Assembly (NCBI GenBank): GCA_015680685.1
Contig: MNCI01013647.1
Span: 32,603-96,602, forward strand
Direction: 5' to 3'
DNA from: Gnetum montanum
Taxonomy: Eukaryota > Streptophyta > Gnetopsida > Gnetales > Gnetaceae
Length of the DNA stretch: 64,000 nucleotides
Below are positions 1-10,645 of the stretch, piece by piece. A model generated the notes under the pieces. It worked only from the letters and a program-made list of their open reading frames with translations. It was not told where the DNA came from and ran no database searches. The stretch's first letter is position 1. Every line of letters begins with the position of its first letter. The translations under genes were made by a program, and so were the position numbers.

Positions 1-115
1 ACTTGCTAAATAAGGTGATGTAAAGATTGAGGGTTTGCTTGCTTAGGGTCATGGCATACCACCCAGGCACAGGGATCTAGGATAGTTGAAGACATAGTCA
101 TTGTTAATGTAAATT
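1..115 (-). pseudogene. Possible start of the RT-side pol ORF of element B
   Basis: Read on the minus strand, this stretch is open for about 36 codons until a stop near the window edge. It resembles the N-terminus of the second pol ORF of element C: a P-x-A stretch followed by a K/R-Q-x-N motif. The words CAATTTACA and CAATGACT here parallel GTCAATTTACAAATGGATG at 18871 in C. Its distance from the antisense-gene start (about 590 bp) also matches C (558 bp). The similarity is short, so the call is weak. Confidence 0.3.
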
Positions 116-708
116 GAGAGTTGTATATGGATGTTGAACCACTAGTTTAAATTTAATTTTGTGTTGCCATATCGTGACATGCAACGTCTTACTACGCTAA
201 ATAACGATAAGAGAGATAGCATCATGAGCATGAGACGTATCGGGCAGTTAATGTGGGAATGAAGGCATGAAACTATTAAGGACTATGCTATCCTTATGTC
301 GAGGCACACTAGGTGATTGCTGATGCAAGAAGCGTAATTACTTCATTTGACATCATTGTAGACTGCAGCCATTATTAGTTGAAATATTATTATATCATTT
401 TTATTTTCAAGAAGACCAACAACTGACTTGGAGCATGCCGAGGTTTAAATGCTAATAGTGTCGTGGTGTCGTGGCCAGCATGCTACACCGTGCGCCATTC
501 TGACCTTAATCAAAAAGAGAGAAAAGAAGTTTCCCCATTTTGCTATTACTGCCATAAATAGGGGTTGAATCCTAGTAATTTTGCTGTTTTTGCTCTAGAA
601 GCACATAATTCTTGTCAGAGCACTTCGGTGATGTCGGAGCGTGGAGTCACTCTGTGAATCCATATTGAGGTGAATTTATATGAAGGTTGTAAATATGCTA
701 GCAGGGCT
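116..708 (+). promoter_or_regulatory. 5' flank of the antisense gene in element B, with weak TATA-like site
   Basis: This stretch is non-coding in both directions. A TATA-like word CATAAATA lies at 553-560, about 150 bp before the ATG at 709. Words of the type CTACGCTAAATAACG (193-207) echo the TACGCT words in the LTRs. In C the equivalent flank (18313-18870) carries TTTATAAG about 110 bp before its ATG. A promoter driving transcription opposite to gag-pol is an inference from these matched positions. Confidence 0.35.
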
Positions 709-1177
709 ATGGCTCCCAAGACTCAATTGGTGCTCGTGAAGGTTGGGNTATTTATTTTGCTACTGGTATTTTCTGTGGCTGCATCATCTTGGCTTTGGTA
801 TTGTCGTGGTCTTGCTTTCTTTCGGTCATCACTATTGTGCAAGGGTCTCGTTGTGGTTATATGCAAGGCCATTACTATCGTGACTATTGCCATGGATGCG
901 GGACCAAGGTCCTTTATGCTGCTAGACTGTGAAACCTTCAGGAGGGGGTTCAGTTACGTATGACATAGACACATGTTCTATTTAGGTTTGTTATCAGTTA
1001 TCTTATTGCTACGCCAAGTTACTTGCATGTTCTTGCTACGCTAGACTTTTGCATCTTTTTTGTGCTATGATGAACCGGGGTCATGCTATGCTTCACTTAT
1101 GGTTGGCTAGGCACTGCTACGTTGTGCACATATTATGTTCATGTTTGATGTCACTGTATGCTATTTCCATTATGTAG

Positions 1178-1627
1178 GGTAGGGCCAAGGTCTAGATTAA
1201 TCATTTTGGATCTGGAAGGAGTCTTGTGTCATGTAGGTGGGCCTATGGCCAACGTTCCCCCTCCTTCGATATGTTTGGGAGGTCAAGCAGTTTGGTTTAG
1301 GGATGGGGCACGAGACTTCCTGCAATTCCTCCTTAGCCAATTTAGTCTCATGGTTTGGTCCTCCTCGGATGAGGCATGGGAGTCTGGCATGATAGAGGCT
1401 TTGCTACTAGGGGCAAATCGGGGCATCCTGAGATATCTTTTTGACGACGTGACTTTAGGCAGGCCAGGAGGAGGGTCTTCCCCACACTCCATAGGGTTGA
1501 GGCACTTGGCCTAGATTTGGGACATGCCAAAATACCAGTGTTATCATCCCTTCAACATGTTGTACCTCGTGTGCCATATGGCGATGTATTTTCTGAACCC
1601 ACAGGGGACCATTTACTGTGTTGGCAG
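1178..1627 (+). other. Exon 2 of antisense gene B: degenerate FCP1/NIF-like phosphatase domain
   Basis: The translation contains LIILDLEGVLCH, then WFRDGARDFLQFLLSQFSLM and VWSSSDEAW. This fits the order of motifs in FCP1/SCP CTD-phosphatase-like proteins: a DxDG-type strand, R-P-G-x-x-x-F-L, then a V-W-T/S-S strand. The first catalytic Asp is kept and the second is Glu. Further on, IWDMPKYQCYHPFNMLYL lies where active members have NTLIVDDSP; the paired Asp residues are missing. Such a protein would be catalytically doubtful. The assignment comes from motif recall, not a search. The exon ends at GGCAG followed by GTGAGT, in the same phase as in C. Confidence 0.55.
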
Positions 1628-2045
1628 GTGAGTTTCACGTCTTTTTTTTTGTTGTGTGACATTGGATATGCTCGGCCAAGGGTTAATAGCGTGCACTTGT
1701 CATTAGGTTCCATCTTAATGATGACGAGGTTCATGATCAACTAGATGAATTGGCCATGACACAACTAGCCCTACAGGAATTTGCCTCTACCAAGAGCCTG
1801 CGAGCAGGCGTGATTGCTCTTTGCGGGGAAGGATATTGTCCCCTCTTACACATGCTTTCCTCTTTTTACAATAATTTTAGGATGAAGGGTTGGCTAGACA
1901 AGAAGTGAAGGGAACCTTTTAAGTAAGTTACGCTCAAAGCAGTCTTAGTGGTTGAACTCCCACTATTCCCCTCACCATATAGGCCTGGTGGGTTAACAAG
2001 CGGGTGTCATTTTTTTAAAGATATGCTTTGTGATTATTGTCGTAG

Positions 2046-3089
2046 GAGCAAAGAAGCCCCACGAAGTGATGGTGGTGACTACCAGAGGACAAGGGAAAAA
2101 CATCTACTTTAAATATGGTGAGGTATCGGCAAGCCAGAGCTGGTTGGAATGAGGGGCTCCAGGCCCCTTGCTCAGAAGAATCCGGATGGCCAGGCTTATG
2201 GATTTGTTTATGGCACTGAATCTAGGCATTCCTACTACTGAGATGCTTTTCCTAGTCAAATCCTTTTTTGGACAGGTGAGTCACTTTCGCACATACGTGC
2301 AGGATGTGCGGGTGGTCATTGACATCAATGACCAGCTATTTGTAGATTTGTTTGGCATTCCTAATGATGGCACCGATGTGATGTCAAAGGGCAAGCAAGA
2401 GTTGACCCTCCATAAGTAGCATATTGAGGAGTGGCTGAGGCTCACCAAGGAGTGGAAAGGGTTCCCTTTGGAAAAGCTTAAGGATGGTCCTACCATGGGG
2501 ATATACTTGGTCTTTCGTGCTCGTGCATTCCCTCAACTGCTCACCCAAGGAAAGGTGTTGGGGCTTGGGTAGGCTTGGGTAATGCAGGAAGTCATGGAGG
2601 AAGGGGCCCATTATAACTAGGCCGAATTCCTGTGTAATGGCTTGTAGGGTGAGATTTTGGGGCTCCATGAGCAAACAGAGTCCTATTCTAACATGCATTA
2701 TGCCTTCTACATTGGCTATTTAAAACACTTTGTGAAGTTCCTAGTGGTCTAGGAGGATGGGGTCTGGTCCGAGCTAGATTGTGAACAGATCCCCAAGCCG
2801 TGGATTCGATAGGTCTTTCAGACCATGCAAGCCCAGGCTCCCCCGGAGGTGGTCGGGGATTCATTTTTTGTAACAACTAAAGGTTTGATGGTTCGTAGCA
2901 CTTGTGGCCAAGACATCGTAGGGGAGACTCCCCCTACCATACTTGGCAACGCGACCCAGGGTATTCGTCTTAAGGCTAAGGCCATTCCCATGGAGTTGTA
3001 GAGAAAGAGACCTCCCCCTGCTAGGGAAAGCCCTCATGAAGAGGAGCGACGACTATGTTTCAAGTTGCAGCGAACGCAACCCCCCATTG
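2046..3089 (+). other. Exon 4 of antisense gene B: LFGIP block and conserved core
   Basis: This is the longest exon (1,044 bp; 1,050 bp in C). It contains TTEMLFLVKSFF, VVIDINDQLFVDLFGIPNDG, HIEEWLRLTKEW, RARAFPQLL and AWVMQEVMEE, all alignable with the C copy. The V-x-I-x-x-x-L-F-x-x-L-F-G-I-P pattern resembles the N-terminal domain of many plant 'putative transposon protein' ORFs carried as extra genes by Ty3/gypsy elements. That family link is inference. In the MQEVMEE block the B and C sequences differ only at third codon positions, which suggests past selection on the protein. A GTGAGT at 2278 is not used as a splice site, since the protein alignment runs straight through it. Confidence 0.55.
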
Positions 3090-3203
3090 GTGAGTGTTTA
3101 GGATGCTAATTATTCCATGCTTAGCTAAGTGGTGCTTTGTGGCATGGTATCAATTTTGAGTTAATCAACTTCGATTTATTGTGTGTATACCCTTTGCGGA
3201 TAG

Positions 3204-3533
3204 CAGAAGAAGAAGGCGAAGAAGAAGATGATGAGGAGGTGTCGGCCCTCAGACTGAGGGCGACAAATAGAGCCACGGGGGGCTTGACTTTGGAAGAGAG
3301 GGCCCTGGCTAGGGATACTGGGGCTCTTGTCTCTAGGGTAGGGGCTCTTGTCATTAGGGAGCCTCTTCCTACTAGCGAAGAGGTGTCTTCCCAAAATAAA
3401 AAAGATGCTACCCTCCTGAAAGGGAAAGCACCAACGCTTGAGGTAGAAGTTCTTATGGACCTGGCTGGGCCTTCTACAGAACCTACCGCAATTGTCTTGC
3501 ACCAGCATGATGTGAGACAATAGCCAAATACTG
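3204..3533 (+). other. Exon 5 of antisense gene B: acidic segment
   Basis: The exon opens with a run of Glu and Asp (EEEGEEEDDEEV), then a mixed Arg/Glu/Leu segment with the repeated phrase GALV. It lies between a CGGATAG acceptor and a CTG/GTGAGT donor. The C counterpart (15555-15319) is shorter (237 bp) and also Glu/Lys-rich, with poor residue-level conservation. It is probably a disordered linker. Minus-strand ORFs over 3121-3673 are shadows of this low-complexity exon. Confidence 0.45.
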
Positions 3534-3837
3534 GTGAGTTTAGGCTTTGGATGTGTCCTATCATAGTTCGCTTTGGCTGTTGTTGTCATGCTAAATTCTG
3601 TAACAGGTGCTACCACTGATGTATTAGGACCTTCTCCACCCCAGACGGAGTTGTGGGCTGAAATTCCTGACAAGTTTACGTTTGTTCAGAGGCTAGTTGA
3701 TGACATGATCAAACACCTTCAATAGGCAAATCCTCGTGCGGGTGAGTAGGAGTGTTAACAACCCCTATGCTGCTATGCTACAACTCTTAAACATATTGAT
3801 TTATGTTATGTTGACACGATTGCTATACTTTCTACAG

Positions 3838-4877
3838 CCTCTTAGCTCAAATGGGACCCGACTTAACCTATGGAAATTGGCGCGGTGCCCACACTTTCGT
3901 CCGACGTGACTGAAGTGCCTCGTCACGTATTTGACGAGGCTTACAAATGCATTTTGCACTTGGTGTGCTCCCTATGGGAATGTAGACGTACCAACGAGGA
4001 ATTATGGAAATGGGCCCCTAGGAGCAAGCAGAGAGAGATGAAACTGGCTGCCGAGGTGGAGAACCTTGAGTTGAGGATTGATTTCCTCGTAAACTGTAGT
4101 CCCGACCCTATGGAGTCGTAAAGGGCTGTGGTCGATCACACCAAATTTTGGACTATCATATGTCAGAACGTAGAATCCACCCACGAAATAGTCGAACAAC
4201 AGATGTAGATGAATTTGTTGGTCTAGAAGTGCCAAGATATGAAGGACATCAGCGTCAAGATCTTTGAATGGGGAAGGCCTAGAGGGACCACAAGAATACA
4301 TACAAGCAAGAAAATGAAACCCATCGAAGGCTGTATAAGGACGCTGGTGTGGAGGCATTCTCGTATGAGGCGTTTGTGAAGGCCATCGGCACTTCTAAGG
4401 CTTATGTCAAATTTAAAGAGTAGGTGTAGGTCATGGAGTCTCCAGATTTGGAGGTGACCCTTCCTACAGGGGAGATCGCCACCACCTCCCTTTCCCTAAG
4501 ACCTCTAAGATGGACAAATTCGGAAAGGGAGAAAGTTGTCGCTGCGAATGTTGAACCTAATGACACGCCTTGGATGAATATCTCGATGGAGGAGATTGAG
4601 CACAATCTCAGGCTTGGTCTAGACCAGATACCTCTTGTGATGGACGCAGGCTCCCCTTAGGTTAGTCACTTTGATGCTTTGCTACAGCTATCATTTATCG
4701 CATTTTTTGCCCCTACTAACTACTTTATCCTTTGGGGTGCAGGCTCTTAACGAGGATGTGAGGCCTGTGGAGGGAAGGAATGAGGTGTTGGTGAGGGGCA
4801 ATGTGGGAGTAGATGATGTGCAAGTGAAAGAGGTAGAGACAAACGGCAAAGGCAATGCGAATGGGGATAGCTTATGA
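3838..4877 (+). other. Exons 7-8 of antisense gene B: coiled-coil region and acidic tail
   Basis: Exon 7 (3838-4660) contains VTEVPRHVFDEAYKC, CSLWECRRTNEELWK and HEIVEQQMQMNLLV, each matched in C by near-identical phrases (VTEVPHSLYDEMHKY, CSFWECQNVNEDLWK, HELIEQQMQMDLLA). The heptad-like spacing and high Glu/Lys/Leu content suggest a coiled coil. An 82-bp intron (4661-4742) with TACTAAC upstream of TTTGGGGTGCAG separates exon 8, which ends in an Asp/Glu/Asn-rich tail at 4877. The C intron at the same place is 79 bp. Confidence 0.55.
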
Positions 4878-5249
4878 GAGCATGAGGGCAAATCCCCCCT
4901 CTCTTCTTTTTTTTGGAAGAGTTTATAGACACCACCAATAGGCAAAAAATTTTAACTGAAATGCAAAATTCTAGAAAGGAAAATCGATTTCATGTTATTA
5001 TGTGTGTTATGTGAAGTTTTCGTACTCTGGTATGCTAATTTTAGGCCATTTTAGGCCATTTGTGTAATGAATAAAGCAAAGGTGATAATGCTATTTTTAA
5101 GCCTTTTTGGGCCGTTTGTTAGTTCTAGGCCATTTCGTGCTGTTTGCATATTGTGCTGAAAAGACAACACCCTGGCGGGCCAAGTAGAAAGCGAATATGC
5201 GAGGATGGCGATTGGGTGAGAGATCACAAGGTTGCTATGCTACGTGTAG
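4878..5249. other. Intergenic strip between antisense gene and protease in element B, with AATAAA and GGCC-rich repeats
   Basis: It holds an AATAAA at 5070-5075, about 190 bp downstream of the antisense stop, and four or five copies of a short word (TTTTAGGCCATT and variants, 5040-5135). Read on the minus strand this is AATGGCCTAAAA. The same word is reiterated after the protease stop of C (13455-13730) and begins again at the end of H (63987-64000). No ORF is supported. Confidence 0.55.
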
Positions 5250-8200
5250 CTATCTCCTAACCTTTCGTGGGTTGACAGGGATGTAAGGTCGAGGCTTTTC
5301 GCTAGGGCCTTTGCTTGTGCTACTGTCCTCCACTTGAAATGGCAACTCCACCCAAACATTTTCTACCTGAGGATTGCTTCGTTGGGCCGATCCCTTCGCT
5401 GTATGATGGGTGCGTGCATGAACAGGCACTTCATCTTCAGAGGTTGTAACCTCTGAACCTTGCTCTGTGTTTAGGTTACTAATTTCTTACGTTACCACCC
5501 CATCATCATGGATTATCACCTCTCTACCCTCGTATGGTATGTGGATTTCCTGGTGTATAGGTGAGGAAACTGCCCTGAGTTGTGCTAACCACAATCTTCC
5601 CAAGATTAGGTTAAACCTAGGCATTTCTTCGACTACGACAAATGTTGCATCCGTGGGGAGCTCGTTCCCCACTACAAAGTTTACATGAACTGTGCCTTTT
5701 ACCAGGACACGTGCCCTGTTGAAGGACTGTAGGCATGACGTCGCTATTAGTTTGATCTGGTTGACCAACCCTAGTTTCTCTATGATAGTCAAAGAGATGA
5801 TGTTTGTGGCTGCCCCATCATCAACATGCACCCTTCGGATTTGGTATTGACCAACCCGAATCATGATGAAGAGAGGTGCTGTAGTTACTTGGCCCTTTTC
5901 GGGATCTTCCTTAAGGGCTTTGTTGCTGAAAGTTAGTGGAGGTGCAGACTCTATAGGTATGGAGGGGAGTATGATTGCATGGATCATTTTCTTATCTACT
6001 GGCATGTTCTCATTAACCGGGATTGCCGTTAACATGCGGACTAGAGCCTCGCGGTGAGGGGTGGATATCATGACTAAGTCGTATAGGCTTAACATGGTAT
6101 TTTTTTTCCTTAGGGTTTGCCCAACCTGGGTTAGGACGTTCAAGAAGTCTTGGCCACTCGTCTATTTGACACTCGCCTCCTAGATTTGTCCTAGAAGACA
6201 AATCTCCCGAGGGGAGATGGCCCCAGACCCAAGTTCAAATTCTCGGAAACAGAATGTCATAGGTTGTGTGCTTGCGTCGACCTTCATCCTTGGTGACGAA
6301 GGTGTAAATTTAAAGGGCGAAGGCGTAGTTTTAGAGATGCTTTTGATGGTATTCCTCTTTGACACCTCACCTGTCAGGTAGGTTTCTCGTGTTGTAGGAC
6401 GAGGAAGTTGTTTGTTGCTACATGGAATGGGGGTTGTCAAAGACGCTGGTGTCCTGATGACGAATGGGGTTAGAGGTGTTAGAGGATGGGGTTGCACGAC
6501 CCTGCCAACGGGTGGTGTAGAGGCAGATGCTCGTGGTGGGACTTTCAAGATGAAGGGCGATTGCAGGCTTGGATCAACCATTGGTGGCATGGACGTACTA
6601 CGCTAAGGCACGTGAATCACAAATTGTTGGAAGGGTGGCGTGGGATCATTGTCAATACTGATGGTGTTGATTACGTAACTAGCGTTGTTGATGTTGAGTG
6701 GGTTGGTATAGACGTACATGGATTGGTTTTCAAGATGTACTAGGCTACTTTCATCTAGCACCAAATGCCCTAGGTTAATCAGTCTTTGAATGTCATCTTG
6801 CAAAAATAGACAATAATCCGTGGTATGACCACATAGTTGATGGTAGTCGCAAAACCTGTCCAGCCTAAAACCTTTAGGGATTGGAGGTTCGTTGGGTAGG
6901 GCTAAAGAGGGATTTCTAAGGAGCTTGCAGTCGTGTCGATGCCTCATGTTTGCTTCTTCTAACATCCTCTTGTGTTGAATGTATCCCGTTGCCAACAGTT
7001 GCTTCAGGATTTCTGAAGGTTTGAGGGGCAGCGGAGTATATTTTAAACGATCTTTACGTTCGAAATTAGGTTTAGTGTATGCAGATGTCTCAGGTGCGGG
7101 AGTGGTAGGTTGTAATGCTTGGCTCAGCTTAGGCCCTGAGTCAGCTGTAGGTATGGTTAATTTCTTGTTATTCTTGTTTCCACTATTATTATGTTTGGGT
7201 TTAGCCTCAGCTGCCATAGCAGCCACCATGGTCGTTGGGTCCTTACCTTTTTCCTTCTTTGCAAAGCTGTTCCTATAAGTGACATAAGCTGGGTCTTTAC
7301 TTGTCTTAGCTACGTCTTGTATGCTTTTCGTCTGAGCGAAAGCTTGACTAAGTGAGCATGGAGCAAGGTAATATAGTTTTGACTTGATGAAGTCGTTCAC
7401 TGCACCCTTAAAGATGGCTAACAAATGAGCCTCCGCGATAGGTTCAAGGATTTTGTTAAGGGTTGCACTCCATCGTTGAATAAATTTTTGGACTAGTTTT
7501 AGTGGGTCTTACTTCACGCTCATTAGCTGATCCAGCGTGGTTTCTGGCTTCAAGTTATACTTGAAGCATGTTACAAACTGGGTCAAGAGCTCTTCCAAAG
7601 TCGAAATGGATGAACGTGGCAACATGCGATACCAATCTAGGGCTTTCCCGACTAGGGACATGGTGAAGACATGAATGATCGTATGCGGCCATTGTTGCAG
7701 CAACAAAGAATCTGACCAGAAAGTGATGAGATGTGTATTGGGATCTCCTTCTCCATTGTACTTTGTGAAGTGCGGGAGGAACATCCCATGTGGTAATATT
7801 AAGGTAGGGATTGCAGGGTTGACGGGGTCATCTTGGTAAAAGTCCATGACTCATACTGTATCAGACCTAATAGCTTTGAGGCATTTTACTTCCTTGGTTA
7901 GGGTCTGAATAAGCTGAAACGCTTGGTCTAGACTCGAGGATGTTGTAGATGTCTGAGGAATTGCAAAGGCAACCCCCACAGGTGGCATGGTAGTGGTGGC
8001 AGTTTGACCCATCAAGTGTGTTGTTGGGGCCGCCCCTGCTAAAGGTGTTGTTTGCGTTGTCCACCATCTGGTGGGTGGTATCATTGGAGCGGTAATAGTA
8101 GGTTGAGCTGCTGGGTAGGCTGTTTGGATCACCGATGGGACCCCCCATGGCCCTGTGCCAAGTTGTGCCGTTTGCGGGGTTGAGTAGACCTGAGGGCGAG

Positions 8201-9047
8201 TGTAATGAGACATTTGCGACGGTTGCAGAACAAACAAGGAAGAGAACGGAGGCCACCACGTGGATGGGCCTGGGCCCATCACAGTGGGTGGGACGGTCAC
8301 ATATGTAGGAATTAGTATGGGAGTTAGGTATGTTTGTAGAGTAGGTACAGTGTGGACATGTGGTAGAGTAGTCGTGATAGGTGTCTTGTGTGTTGCGATA
8401 GCATGCTGATAAATGGCTTGCGGTGGCATAGTTGCTGCGGGTGCAACTAGGTGATAGGGGTGATGAGGTGCTGGGAACGTAGCATGGCTACCCACTGTAG
8501 TTGCAGTTGTAGACTGCTGAAGCATAGGTGCGATGGTGAAGGGGGTGGCGATAGGCAGCGAGTTGGCCCAGAAGGACTGGGTAGGCGGGATAGGAATGGG
8601 GTTGGCTGGGCCTCCCTCGTTAGATTGGGCATTGAGTTCCTCCTGCCCATCTTGAAAGGCATCATCCTAGTTGGATGCTATGTCTTGTTGCCCCCTAAGC
8701 CTTGTCAACTAGATTAGTTGATCTAGTAGCCTTTGGTTCGCTTGTGTCAAAGGCAGGGAAATGCCCTGATTAGGAACGAATTCCTCCCCATTGCAGTAAG
8801 TGAACTCGAAGCTACATTTTTCTTCGAGTTCATGTAAATCTAAGGGTAGATTAGCCTACACCTTCATGAAAAGGAAATTTTAATGCTCGTGTTGCTAGGC
8901 CAGGCCCTCAGGTCCTCGATTTTGAATCCTGAGAGACCAGTGTGCTTCTGGTGTTGGATTCAACCATTGTTCGGCACCAGTAGTGCCTTGGGCTATGAAG
9001 GGCACCTCCATGTTGGAGATATCGATAGTGGTAGTGGCAAAAGTCAT
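5250..9047 (-). pseudogene. gag-pro: gag-protease polyprotein of element B
   Basis: One reading frame runs from ATG at 9047 to the TAG at 5250, about 1,265 codons, with only stop codons breaking it. Order: an N-terminal segment; a Pro/Thr/Gln-rich stretch (about 8520-7900); a retrotransposon gag core with MDFYQDDPVNPAIP, FTKYNGEGDPNTH and GKALDWYRMLPRSSISTLEE (7847-7509); a CCHC-like knuckle FCDYHQLCGHTTDYC near 6850-6800; and an aspartic protease with VHVDDGAATNIIS and FNLILGRLWLAQLRAVSSP (6143-5487). Stops include TAA near 7511, where H has CAA. The frame ends at a place equivalent to the gag-pro ends of C and H, so the terminal stop appears to be a family character. Confidence 0.85.
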
Positions 9048-9850
9048 CGTTAAGCAAGTGATTATGCGAAAATGCTAGAAAATGCAGAAGAATAGAAGGA
9101 TTAAAGAAATGAAAATAGGTGGCTTTTCATCCTGCAGGATCCTAGAGGGACCATTGAGGAGACCGACTTGCGCCACACAAGATGGAAACAACGTCAAAGG
9201 GTGTCATGCTTTCGCCTATGCTGGCTAGGGTGCAGGACGCATGCGGGACTACTGTAAAAGAAGCAAGTTAAATCATTGTCCAAAGGCCTATTATCTCATA
9301 GGGTTCTGAAGGAATTGTCGAGGCGACTGATCTACATCACATGATGCACACTAAACCACAAAGGGTGTCGAGTCTACGCTAATACAAGTCGGGGTGTGGA
9401 AGGCATACGAGACTATCATAAGACGAGCAAATTAACTAGCGACTAGGTAAATTTTGTGTCTCGTGAGATCCCAGATGGACCATCAAGGTGACCATTCTAT
9501 ACTACATGGAATGAGGTACAAAACGTAGGCGAGACAACTGTAGGATGGGAAAATTAACTTGCAATCAGGTAGGTTTTATGTCTCATAGGGTCCTAGAGGG
9601 ACCTTCTAGGCAACCAATCTACACCGCATAGGGTGGGATGTAGTACGCACATAAGACAACCGTAGAATGAGCTAGTTAACCAATGATTGGAGGCCTTGTG
9701 TTCTGTGGGGCTCCAGAGGAACCACCAGGGTGATTGATCTACGCTGCATAGAATGCAAACAACTACAAGAGGGTGTCGCGTCTACGCTCGTGTGTATCAG
9801 GGTGCAGAAGCTCACAGAACTATTATGACACGCAGAAAAGGCACCAAAAG
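9048..9850 (-). repeat. Leader minisatellite of element B, about five units of 120-165 bp
   Basis: Between the PBS and the gag start, units begin near 9130, 9290, 9457, 9580 and 9699 on the plus strand. Each opens with a version of TCTCATAGGGTCCTAGAGGG, then GGACC-x-GACCNATCTAC, and ends with an AGTTAAC-like segment. Longer units carry an extra CAAAGGGTGTCGxGTCTACGCT block. Element H has only about one equivalent unit in its leader (near 59800-59890), so the array expanded in B. No coding potential was seen. Confidence 0.7.
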
Positions 9851-9868
9851 GTCCTCCTTCTAGCACCA
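9851..9868 (-). other. Primer binding site of element B
   Basis: On the minus strand the sequence TGGTGCTAGAAGGAGGAC follows the LTR end by a few bases. Element H has TGGCGCTAGAAGGAGGGC at the matching place. The TGG start is what a tRNA CCA end requires. I did not assign the tRNA. Confidence 0.65.
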
Positions 9869-10392
9869 GAAAACTGTAGTGACCAAAAACATTGGCGGTT
9901 GGAAGAACGCCAAGTCGGCGGACATAACAGTTCCAACCTTGTGCCCGCGGGAGGGCGGTGTTGGGTGTGTGCGAACACGGGGTGCCCTGAATGGTCTGGT
10001 CGATCAGACAGGGACTTACATTGGTGTTAATATAGCCTTTTTCAATATAAACTGTATGAGTTTCGGGATGGTTCTTATGGGTAATTACATCGAGAAAGGA
10101 AAGGGACTAAAAAAATGCAACAATGATGCGAAATAATGAATAAACGTAAGTGCGACAATGATATGAGACGATGCTTGAAGGTAAGAAAAATAGAAATAAT
10201 ACAAGGAAGCTAGACAGTAAATAAGAAGTAACATAAGATACAGTTAAGAACATGCACCGCTTCAGAGCTACAAATCTATCTGGTCAGGGGGTGGCATAAT
10301 CGGCTGCATGATGTGACGGAGTGCAGAAAGTTCTGAGAGTGACCAAAGCATGCCAGGAAATAGGAAATAGCTGTGCACTTGGGCACAAACTT

Positions 10393-10558
10393 CACTTATA
10401 CAATGTGGGTGGGATCCTACCATGGTGGTAGAATGAGACCCCGGGCTTTATGCTAGCTGAGAGAGGTTCCTTTTACAGATTGCTGGCCTCTCCTTTNGCA
10501 TAAAGCCCAGGGTCTCATTCTACCACCATGGTAGGATCCCACCCACATTGTATAAGTG
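10393..10558. repeat. 61-bp inverted repeat with 44-bp loop, bordered by Ns
   Basis: The left arm 10393-10453 is the reverse complement of 10498-10558 with a single mismatch (CCCCGGG against CCCTGGG). The loop also has a short GAGAGG/CCTCTC pairing. Single Ns lie at 10497 (loop edge) and 10559 (right arm edge). A fold-back assembly or library artefact is as likely as a real hairpin. Confidence 0.85.
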
Positions 10559-10636
10559 NTCTTTTATTTGTTTTAGTCAAGGAGACTTCCCTTCTCTTTT
10601 TTTTTCGTGGATCCCTTTTTATGCTATTTGATAGGC

Positions 10637-10645
10637 TATTTATAA
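10637..10645 (-). promoter_or_regulatory. TATA box of element B LTR
   Basis: On the minus strand CCTTATAAATAGC is present. Comparable CTTATAAATAC words occur in the LTRs of C (25017) and H (58971). The TACGCT-word cluster lies directly upstream in all of them. Confidence 0.6.

Larger units (their letters stand above)
709..4877 (+). pseudogene. Antisense eight-exon gene of family T, copy in element B
   Basis: This gene runs opposite to gag-pol between protease and RT. Proposed exons: 1, 709 to about 741 (uncertain); 2, 1178-1627; 3, 1707-1991; 4, 2046-3089; 5, 3204-3533; 6, 3607-3741; 7, 3838-4660; 8, 4743-4877. Each was placed by alignment with the minus-strand copy at 18312-13872 and by GT-AG sites; five of the donors are GTGAGT or GTTAGT. 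The start follows M-A-P-K, matching M-A-L-K in C. Exons 2-3 resemble an FCP1-type phosphatase, exon 4 carries LFGIP, exon 5 is Glu/Asp-rich, and exon 7 is coiled-coil-like. In-frame stops break this copy, for example TAG near 1512 (Trp in C) and TAG near 2572 (Gln in C). Function is unknown; it is not a gag, pol or env domain. Confidence 0.7.

Noticed and set aside
2271-2285. CAGGTGAGT as a splice donor in exon 4 of antisense gene B
   Set aside because: The protein alignment with C continues through it without a break.
3121-3673. Minus-strand ORFs of 147 and 165 codons, Ser-rich
   Set aside because: They are complements of the acidic exon 5 and have no counterpart in C.
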